This document shows positions 17,940-25,080 of a DNA stretch of 34,167 nucleotides, piece by piece. The notes under the pieces are model-generated. The model did not search any database, was not told the DNA's origin, and was given only the letters and a program-made list of their open reading frames with translations. This DNA comes from Candidatus Mediterraneibacter merdigallinarum (GTDB lineage Bacteria; Bacillota; Clostridia; Lachnospirales; Lachnospiraceae). Numbering within the stretch: the stretch's first letter is position 1; every line of letters starts with the position of its first letter. A program made the translations under genes and the position numbers. The stretch spans positions 1 through 34,167 of the forward strand of contig DWZZ01000048.1 of NCBI GenBank assembly GCA_019117305.1, in the 5' to 3' direction.

Positions 17940-19688
17940 TCATCCTTTCCTGTCTGTCTCAGATGATACAGCCGGCTTCCCTTCATCTGGCCGGTCGCCG
18001 CCCAGAATCCTGCTTCTGGGGCAGTCTGATCTGCATCCGATACACTCCCTTCTCATGCAGTTAATCATTTTGCTGTTAATATAAAAGCGGTCTTTCCCCA
18101 GATATTTTGAAATATACAGCGCCGTATCCGCGCATTGATACAGATGCCTGTAATCCCGGATGCTCCCATCCACAGGAACCGCTCCAATGCTGGCGGAAAC
18201 CCGGTATTTGTCATAATCTTCTTTCAGTGCGCTGCGGATATCCTCAAGAAGAGCGCTGAACTTTTCCTCCAGGATTTCCTCCGACACAGAATTGCAGACA
18301 AGAACCACGAATTCATCCCCGCCAAGCCGGCCTGTGACATCCTCTTTTCTGAAGGCTTTGGACAGACACTGCGCGAATTTCTGAAGGGCCCGGTCTCCCT
18401 CCGGATGTCCTTTAAAATCATTGATCTGTTTAAAATTATCCAGGTCAAAAAGGATCAGCGCCCCGCCCGGATGCTCTTCTTTCAGAAATGCTTCTGCCCG
18501 GCGTTCAAAACCATTTCTGTTGTACAGGCCTGTAAGCGGATCATAATCCGCCTCTGTCCGCGCGGCAGAAAGCTGATCTTCCATCCGGTCCATTCCCTGT
18601 GATTTCTCCACATACTCCCGTTCAAGCTGAAAAATCATTTCCATCAGAGGCCTGAGCTCCGGGATCTCACTGCCGTCTTCTTTCAGTTCCCGCCCGCCCC
18701 GGATGATACGGCATATCTCCTCCGTGATCTGCTCAAAATGGCTGAACAGATATTTTTTCAAATGATGCCGCACCATCAGCACAGTCAGTACGCTGATAAA
18801 TCCGATCACTGCCAGTCCGATCCAGAATGTCAGAAATATATTGCCCAGCACCCGGTTCATACCGGAAAAAGCCACCAGATACATCTCATCCAGCTCTCTT
18901 ACCACCGCGCTCTGAAAGGCTCCTTTGACCGAAAGCAGCACTGGCTCCCCTTTTGGAAGCCGGGCAAGATAATCCAGCATCTCTTCACCCTCACTGACAT
19001 CTTTAAGCCGGATCTCCTGACTGTTGTTCTCGGTGATGCCGAAAACTCTGCCCCTTTCCTTACCAACTGCAAAAATGCTGGTCTCATATTCAGTTGTTGC
19101 CTGTTTCAGGATTGTTCCTACCACTTCTTTCCCGTTTAACAGTCCCGTCCGGGACATATCCGCGTCGATCCGCACTGCAGCGAACCGTTCCGACTGTGAT
19201 CCCGCGGCTGCGTAGAAATATTCCGGCCGGTTCTGAAAATCCGCCCTGTCAATCCGTACTGCAGTACTTTCCCCTTCTGCCGCAGTTTTCAGCTCCTCCA
19301 TCAGTGCTTCCTCTTCCCGGATTCCCTGCAGAGTTTCACTTGTACTTAAAAAAATTACTCCCTCTGAATCAATCAGGGAGATCTCGCCCGCCTTCATAAG
19401 TCCCTTCAGGATCTCCAGACCGTTTCTGTCAATCATCTGCGTATCGTGTGCCGCAATATACTCCACCGCCCGGGCCCGGTTTATATAATCTTCTGTCAGA
19501 TGCTCCAGATTCTCCTCATATTCCTGTGAGGCCTGTTCCAGATTTGCCTCCACACTCGTCAGAAGCTGATTCAGATATCTGCCGTTTTCCTCTACTCCCC
19601 TCTTATAAAGACTGACAGCAAAAATCAGCACGGTCAGGACAGCGGAGAGCAGAAATGTGGCTGCAAGTCTTTTATACAGCCGTTTCAT
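17940..19688 (-). CDS. Membrane diguanylate cyclase (GGDEF) with extracytoplasmic sensor region
   Basis: TM-flanked sensor, then DYDPLTGLYNRNGFERR...GRLGGDEFVVLV. RKED sits 5 aa upstream of GGDEF, the I-site position. Confidence 0.93.
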   Translation of the reverse strand: MKRLYKRLAATFLLSAVLTVLIFAVSLYKRGVEENGRYLNQLLTSVEANLEQASQEYEENLEHLTEDYINRARAVEYIAAHDTQMIDRNGLEILKGLMKAGEISLIDSEGVIFLSTSETLQGIREEEALMEELKTAAEGESTAVRIDRADFQNRPEYFYAAAGSQSERFAAVRIDADMSRTGLLNGKEVVGTILKQATTEYETSIFAVGKERGRVFGITENNSQEIRLKDVSEGEEMLDYLARLPKGEPVLLSVKGAFQSAVVRELDEMYLVAFSGMNRVLGNIFLTFWIGLAVIGFISVLTVLMVRHHLKKYLFSHFEQITEEICRIIRGGRELKEDGSEIPELRPLMEMIFQLEREYVEKSQGMDRMEDQLSAARTEADYDPLTGLYNRNGFERRAEAFLKEEHPGGALILFDLDNFKQINDFKGHPEGDRALQKFAQCLSKAFRKEDVTGRLGGDEFVVLVCNSVSEEILEEKFSALLEDIRSALKEDYDKYRVSASIGAVPVDGSIRDYRHLYQCADTALYISKYLGKDRFYINSKMINCMRRECIGCRSDCPRSRILGGDRPDEGKPAVSSETDRKG

Positions 19689-20463
19689 ATGCACCCCTCC
19701 ATCTGATATACTGTTCTTTCGGCAGCGGTCTGGAAAAGTAATACCCTTGTCCGAAATAACACTGGTGCTCCACAAGAAAACAGATCTGTTCTGCCGTCTC
19801 CACACCTTCAGCCACCACTTCCAGCCCCAGGCCTCCTGCCATTGTAATTGTAGACGCAAGAATAATATCCGCTCTGGGATCTCCGATTCTGCTGACAAAA
19901 TGCCGGTCCAGTTTCAGAATATCAAAGTGGACTTCCTGTAATAATTTCAGAGTAGAACAGCCGGTTCCGTAATCATCCATGGCAACCCTGTATCCCTCCT
20001 CCTGCAGATCATCCGCAAGCTGTATTATCCCTTCCCCGCCGTTTTCTTCCGCAGATGTCTCCGTAATTTCAAAAGAAAGATCTTGCCGGGTCACTCCATA
20101 CTGTTCTGTAAGCCTCCGGAACCGCTCCGGAGTCTCCTGCCTTTCTGCATGCAGCCTGGACAGATTCACTGATACAGGACCAAATGGAATCTTCCGCTGT
20201 TTCGACTCACTGATATCCTGACAGACAATCCGCATCACTTCCGCATCCAGCAGCGCCGTGAGTCCCGCTTTCTCCAGAAGCGGAATGAATTCATCCGGCC
20301 GCACCAGACCACTGTCCTGTCTCTGCCAGCGGACAAGCGCTTCTGCACCTCTTGGAACCCCTGTCCTCATGTCAACCTGAGGCTGATACCAGACATGAAA
20401 CTCTCTGTTCTTCAGTGCCTCTCCAAAGCGTTCTGCCGTCTCCGATAATCTGTCTGTTCCCAT
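19672..20463 (-). CDS. EAL-domain c-di-GMP phosphodiesterase
   Basis: AEALVRW, VSVNLSR, FEITET, MDDYGTG, KLDR and VAEGVET catalytic motifs all present. GGAGG RBS before the ATG at 20463. Confidence 0.93.
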   Translation of the reverse strand: MGTDRLSETAERFGEALKNREFHVWYQPQVDMRTGVPRGAEALVRWQRQDSGLVRPDEFIPLLEKAGLTALLDAEVMRIVCQDISESKQRKIPFGPVSVNLSRLHAERQETPERFRRLTEQYGVTRQDLSFEITETSAEENGGEGIIQLADDLQEEGYRVAMDDYGTGCSTLKLLQEVHFDILKLDRHFVSRIGDPRADIILASTITMAGGLGLEVVAEGVETAEQICFLVEHQCYFGQGYYFSRPLPKEQYIRWRGAYETAV

Positions 20464-20546
20464 AAAAGCCTCCATATTCCTGCAAATGCATGCTCCTGTA
20501 TCATTAGAATGCCTGAAAGCCGGAAACTTTATACCATACTTTTTTT

Positions 20547-21890
20547 TTATTTTTCTTTCACCCACGGAAATATAAGGGTAATCTCAAATATATTCTCTGT
20601 CTGTTTAACCCTGAAGTATCCGTCCATATTTTTCATCATCTTCTCCACATTATGCAGTCCGATATTCGTGTTGCCCTCTGTTTTTCTCCGGTCTTCCGTG
20701 CTGCAGCTGATCCCGTTTCGAAAGGCCAGACCTCCGTACTCTTCCGTGTATATGGTTTCTATTCGCACAGGCATGCTCTTATCTGCATATTTTTCGATAT
20801 TGGAAACAATGTTGTCCATGATCCTGTTTATATACTCTTCATTTACACGAATCTGTCTCCTTTCACTGCCTGATCCGGTGTCCGGCCGCAGTTCCACTGT
20901 ATATCCGCGCTCCCCCAGATAAGCTGTCATTTCCGAGAGGGGATCGTAAAAGAGCTCCCGCAGTGTCTGCGGCTCCCCGAGCTCTGCTTTTGTTTCCTCT
21001 GTGATAAGGGCATATTCGAATATATTGTCTGACAGACGTTTGATCTGACGTGCCTTTTTCTCGATCTTGCGGACATACTCCATAGCCTGCCGCGGGTCTT
21101 TTGCTGCTTTCTTCCCGAGTATCTCCGTATAAATGAGCAGTGAAGTAAGCGGAGTTCTCAGATCATGGGACATCTCGGTTATCATTCTGCGGTTGGCGGC
21201 TGTAAGCTCTGCTTCTTTTTCATTGCTCTCTCTGAGGGCCATGCGCATATTGTCAAGTCCGCGCGCAAGTAGAGAAAGTTCGTCCTTTCCCTGTACTGTG
21301 ACCTGATAATCGAGATCCCCGCTCCCCAGGATCTCACATTCAGCTTTCAGTCTGCCGATATACCGCACGGGTTTCCGTATGCCCAGTATCACAATTGCGA
21401 CAAGCAGAATAACTGCGAGGAGAATTTCCGCTGTCATGGCATAACTGTATAACGGATATGAGAAAAATCCATACAGAAATACATCCGCCGTTCCATCTGC
21501 AAATTCCGCTGTATAGTAATACTCCCAATCGTAATACGCTCCCTCCGCCTCTGCGTCTTCCACAGCAGCATCGGGATAATTGGAATCATAGGTAAGAATC
21601 TCGTCCTTATAAACCTGGATGGATACAATCTTCCGCTTTCTCACCCATTCTGTAAGTTTTTCCGAATCGTTCGACGCCGCTTTGGTTTCGTCTATGTAGT
21701 CCTGAAGATCCTGTATATACGCTTCGCTCAGTTTTTCAATATGGCTGCTGTCCGAAAAAACTTTCGTAATAATCTGTTCACCCGCGTAGTTTATCACGAC
21801 GAAAAACAGGCCAGACACCGCTACTGCAGCAAGCAGCAGCCCCGCCAGTTTAAAATACAAAGAGTGCATCTTCTCCCTAACGTTCTCCAA
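20547..21890 (-). CDS. Two-component sensor histidine kinase
   Basis: Two TM segments, HAMP-like region, MSHDLRTPLTSLLIYTEIL (H box), IMDNIVSNIEKYA (N box). Confidence 0.93.
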   Translation of the reverse strand: MENVREKMHSLYFKLAGLLLAAVAVSGLFFVVINYAGEQIITKVFSDSSHIEKLSEAYIQDLQDYIDETKAASNDSEKLTEWVRKRKIVSIQVYKDEILTYDSNYPDAAVEDAEAEGAYYDWEYYYTAEFADGTADVFLYGFFSYPLYSYAMTAEILLAVILLVAIVILGIRKPVRYIGRLKAECEILGSGDLDYQVTVQGKDELSLLARGLDNMRMALRESNEKEAELTAANRRMITEMSHDLRTPLTSLLIYTEILGKKAAKDPRQAMEYVRKIEKKARQIKRLSDNIFEYALITEETKAELGEPQTLRELFYDPLSEMTAYLGERGYTVELRPDTGSGSERRQIRVNEEYINRIMDNIVSNIEKYADKSMPVRIETIYTEEYGGLAFRNGISCSTEDRRKTEGNTNIGLHNVEKMMKNMDGYFRVKQTENIFEITLIFPWVKEK

Positions 21891-22581
21891 ACCTGTACCC
21901 CTTTCCCCACACTGTCAGAATGAGCTTCGGATTCTTCGGGTCTTTTTCAATCTTTACACGCAGTCTCCGGATATGTACCATCACCGTAGAATTGCAGTTA
22001 TAAAAGTACGGCTCGTTCCAGACGCTTTCATACAGATTCTGAGCAGAAAATATCTTGCCCGGATATTTCATCATCAGCAGCAGAATATTGTACTCAATCT
22101 CTGAGAACTCCACATTTTCACCATTTATGAGTACTTCATTAAACTCTTCGTTAATCCGTATGCCCGCCTGCTCAATGTATTTCTGCGTCTGCTCCTCTTT
22201 GGGTTCTTCTTTACACCTGTATATCTTCCATCTTCTGATTAGCGCCTTTACTCTGCCGAGGAGTTCAGAATAGGAAAACGGCTTTGCCAGATAGTCGTCC
22301 CCGCCAGCCATAAGACCGATCAGCTTATCTGATTCCTGCGATCTTGCCGTCAGAAACAGAACCGGGACATAAGAAATCTTCCGGATCTCCTCGCAAGTTT
22401 TAAGCCCGGATATTCCCGGCATCATTACATCAAGTATGACGAGATCCGTCTCCTCTTTCATAAGCTCAAGACCTTTCCTTCCATTCTCCGCCTCCGATAC
22501 AGAATACCCCTCTCCTTCCAACAGGATTCTCACTCCTTCCCTTATATCCGCATCATCCTCTACAATCAATATCTTTTCCAT
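21877..22581 (-). CDS. OmpR/PhoB-family response regulator
   Basis: ILIVEDDADIREG...VILDVMMPGISG...LFLTA...GGDDYLAKPFSYSELLGRVKALIRR plus winged-helix C-terminus. Confidence 0.95.
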   Translation of the reverse strand: MEKILIVEDDADIREGVRILLEGEGYSVSEAENGRKGLELMKEETDLVILDVMMPGISGLKTCEEIRKISYVPVLFLTARSQESDKLIGLMAGGDDYLAKPFSYSELLGRVKALIRRWKIYRCKEEPKEEQTQKYIEQAGIRINEEFNEVLINGENVEFSEIEYNILLLMMKYPGKIFSAQNLYESVWNEPYFYNCNSTVMVHIRRLRVKIEKDPKNPKLILTVWGKGYRFGER

Positions 22582-22606
22582 AAATCGCCATACCTTTATC
22601 TTTCCA

Positions 22607-22653
22607 CAGCAGAACAGGGTGCAGTTCCCTTCCGGGAATGCACTCTGCTGCTG
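22607..22653. other. Extended imperfect hairpin between lipoprotein gene and response regulator gene
   Basis: CAGCAG...TGCAGTTCCC-TTCC-GGGAATGCAC...CTGCTG; mismatched long stem with small loop, no clear T-tract on the minus strand. Confidence 0.55.
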
Positions 22654-22679
22654 TTCTTCTCTGTTCTTAAACTCATATA

Positions 22680-23183
22680 TCAGCGGGATTTTCTGCCGGA
22701 ATTTGTACCGGATGAATTCCTGTTTTTCCCTGAGGCAGCTGAGTTTTTCTTTCCTGATTTTTTATTGGATGAACTGCTGTTTTTTCCTGAACTTCTGCCC
22801 GTAGAACCTGCAGAACTGCCTTCGGTACTTTTTTTACTGTTGCTGCCGGAGCTGTTCGTTCTGTCAGAGCTGCCCGAATTCCTGTTCTTAGAATTCTGAC
22901 CGGTGTTTCCGGATTTTTTGTCATTGGAGCTCTGACCTTTGTTACGCGAATTTCTGTCGGAATTACTGTCTGAGCTATTGGAAGTATTTCCCGATCTGCC
23001 GTCAGATTTTCCTGTCGAAGAACTATCTGAACTTGTGCTTGTAGAGCTCTTACTATCTGACTTCTTACTGTCATTTCCTCCACATGCTGTGGCCGACACT
23101 GCCATCATAGCCACCATTCCCAGAACCAGACCTTTCTTCATAAATCCTTTTATCTTCTTTTCTGCTGTGTTTCTTTTCTGCAT
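22680..23183 (-). CDS. Low-complexity Ser/Asn/Gly/Lys-rich lipoprotein
   Basis: MQKRNTAEKKIKGFMKKGLVLGMVAMMAVSATACGGNDSKKSDSKSSTSTSSDSSS...: signal peptide with lipobox SATAC, then almost exclusively S/G/N/K/R/D/T. Confidence 0.75.
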   Translation of the reverse strand: MQKRNTAEKKIKGFMKKGLVLGMVAMMAVSATACGGNDSKKSDSKSSTSTSSDSSSTGKSDGRSGNTSNSSDSNSDRNSRNKGQSSNDKKSGNTGQNSKNRNSGSSDRTNSSGSNSKKSTEGSSAGSTGRSSGKNSSSSNKKSGKKNSAASGKNRNSSGTNSGRKSR

Positions 23184-23353
23184 ATTCCTTGTCCTCTCTT
23201 TCTTATAGCAGGATTTCAAAGGCTTCTCTGTTATGACTGTTCCTGCTGTCTCTGCCTTTGATGGTTCTTATTATCAGGCACAGACCTTAACCAATCCTGA
23301 ACGAATTCTTAATAAATCTGAAATCCTTTGTTTTCCTGCAGAGAGGCGCGTGT

Positions 23354-24445
23354 TTATTTTTCTGCCAGATATTTTTCCAGTTTCTCCGTATCAAATCCGG
23401 GTATGTAGTTCTTCTCCGTATTTTCCAGAAGAATCCATCCTGCATCGGATCTCAGTCTTAAGGCAGTCCAGAGGATACTGAATACCGCTGCTGTTCCAAG
23501 AGCATATTTCAGCGTTTCCCGGATTCTCCCTCCTTTTCCTGCGCCGAAATTGGTGGAAATAATCGGCTGTGACGCCTGCCCCACACTGTATGCGCAGCAC
23601 TGTACGAAGGTACTGATGTTGACGATAATTCCATAGACCGACAGTGCGTTGGTTCCGAGATAAATCACAATCTGACGGTTGAACAGAATTGTCAGGATTC
23701 CCATTGCCACATCGATAAAAAATGTGGAAAACCCTGTTGTTGTTATCTCCTTCAGCTTCCGCAGCAGGCCTTCCGGACGTACAAGGCGGAGTGTATTCTT
23801 CTTCGTGAAGAAATGGGACAGCATTGCAAGGAAGCTGATCGCAGAACCGATGGCAGTCGCGAGTCCTGCTCCGAATGCGCCCATATCACAGGTAAATACA
23901 AAGAAATAATCGCCGAATATATTGAAAATTCCTCCGGCAAGTACGGCTCCTGTCGCCAGCGCCGGGTTCTTGTCGTTTCTCAGATATGCCGCCAGCATCT
24001 GGTTGAACAGGAAAAAAGGAATTGCGAACTTGATCGGAAGCACATATTCTCTGGCCAGTGTAAGGGTATTGTCCTGCGCGCCAAATACAATCAGCAGTTC
24101 CCGGTCAAAAAAGATAACAATAAGCCAGATGATCACAGCCAGTACAACTGAGCCGATCACGGACACCGTAAAATATTCATTTGATTTCTTAATATTTCCG
24201 TCTGCTTTCCCCCGGATCGTACTGAATATAACGGAGCCTCCGATTCCCATCAGAAGTCCGAAACTGTAGATAATGTTCCACACCGGAGCTACCACCGCCA
24301 GCGCCGCGGAGCCTTCCGGGCCGTGATACTGGCCTACCATTGCCATGTCAACGATAGAATAGATGGAAGTGATCAGGGCGCTTCCAAATGCCGCCGACAG
24401 ATACCTGAAATAAATCGTTTTAATTCTGCCATTCAGAAAATCCAT
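23354..24445 (-). CDS. MATE family transporter with atypical or truncated C-terminus
   Basis: MDFLNGRIKTIYFRYLSAAFGSALITSIYSIVDMAMVGQYHG...VGQASQPIISTNFGAGK is MATE. It ends in hydrophilic RLRSDAGWILLENTEKNYIPGFDTEKLEKYLAEK where final TM helices are expected. Confidence 0.85.
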   Translation of the reverse strand: MDFLNGRIKTIYFRYLSAAFGSALITSIYSIVDMAMVGQYHGPEGSAALAVVAPVWNIIYSFGLLMGIGGSVIFSTIRGKADGNIKKSNEYFTVSVIGSVVLAVIIWLIVIFFDRELLIVFGAQDNTLTLAREYVLPIKFAIPFFLFNQMLAAYLRNDKNPALATGAVLAGGIFNIFGDYFFVFTCDMGAFGAGLATAIGSAISFLAMLSHFFTKKNTLRLVRPEGLLRKLKEITTTGFSTFFIDVAMGILTILFNRQIVIYLGTNALSVYGIIVNISTFVQCCAYSVGQASQPIISTNFGAGKGGRIRETLKYALGTAAVFSILWTALRLRSDAGWILLENTEKNYIPGFDTEKLEKYLAEK

Positions 24446-24478
24446 TTTCTCATCCTCCTGTAATAAACCTGATAAAGC

Positions 24479-24525
24479 AAAAAACCGGATAAGGAATAAG
24501 CATTGCAGCTTATCTCTTATCCGGT
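24479..24525 (-). terminator. Intrinsic terminator inside the MATE leader
   Basis: RNA ACCGGAUAAG AGAUAAGCUGCAAUGCUUAUUC CUUAUCCGGU UUUUU; arms at 24516-24525 and 24484-24493. Confidence 0.88.
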
Positions 24526-24627
24526 CTGTCATTTCTTTTGAATGACCTTCCCTCCGAGGGTCAGGCGTCTCAGCCTGCCTCTTATCCGGCTGACACTGTT
24601 TTTTCCTTAACAGACAGCCCTCCGAGC
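24526..24627 (-). ncRNA. Structured 5' leader of the MATE gene with two repeated modules (riboswitch/attenuator candidate)
   Basis: CTCGGAGGG and CCGGATAAGAG each occur twice, about 65-68 nt apart and in the same order, each with a hairpin between and after. The terminator follows. Confidence 0.65.
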
Positions 24628-24634
24628 AGTATTA

Positions 24635-24663
24635 TGTATAACATATTGAATTTTATTTGTCAA
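24635..24663 (-). promoter_or_regulatory. Sigma-A promoter driving the MATE leader
   Basis: TTGACA (24658-24663, minus) - 17 nt - TATACA (24635-24640). The predicted start falls at the first module. Confidence 0.75.
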
Positions 24664-24880
24664 ATGTTCCTTCCCTTACTTTATAAATCAGGTAGTCCAG
24701 AGAATCCAGACACTGCTGTTTCTCATGGATTTTTTCAAGCACTTCAAAACGGAATTTCCGCAGAATACGTACCATTTCTTCTTTTCCATCCTCTTTCCGC
24801 AGTGTCTCCAGCTGCCTCAGATTTTCTTCGTCCATCCCTGCTTTCTGCAGAAACCGGACCGTTTTATCCGGTAATGTCAT
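24653..24880 (-). CDS. Small (75 aa) protein resembling a MerR C-terminal coiled coil without an HTH
   Basis: MTLPDKTVRFLQKAGMDEENLRQLETLRKEDGKEEMVRILRKFRFEVLEKIHEKQQCLDSLDYLIYKVREGTFDK; GGACGGAG RBS. Confidence 0.6.
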   Translation of the reverse strand: MTLPDKTVRFLQKAGMDEENLRQLETLRKEDGKEEMVRILRKFRFEVLEKIHEKQQCLDSLDYLIYKVREGTFDK

Positions 24881-25080
24881 CTCCGTCCTCCTTACCCGGA
24901 AAGTGCAAGTACATAATCCGGAAATATTTTTCCTATCTGTACTTCCATTATAATCAGGCTCATATACCATGTCTAATACCTAATATATATTTTTCGGCAT
25001 ACCTTCCGGGCATGATTTTTCAATTGTTTTCCTTCTCCTTTTCCTTCTCCGGATGCAGCAGCATCCCCACGTTTTCTCTG

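Noticed and set aside
20464-20546. Possible c-di-GMP riboswitch upstream of the EAL gene
   Set aside because: The short upstream region lacks the GEMM consensus segments; only a possible TATAAA -10 element was seen.
22673-23083. 136-aa minus-strand ORF in another frame of the Ser/Asn-rich gene
   Set aside because: Arises from biased codons in low-complexity sequence; no RBS or signal peptide, unlike the lipoprotein frame.
24541-24600. GGCTGAGA...GACCCT in the MATE leader resembles part of the TPP riboswitch (THI element) consensus
   Set aside because: The other conserved half (CCUGAUCUGGAUAAUGCCAGCG-like) is absent, and the motif is explained by a local hairpin CAGGC-UGAGA-CGCCUG within the repeated module.
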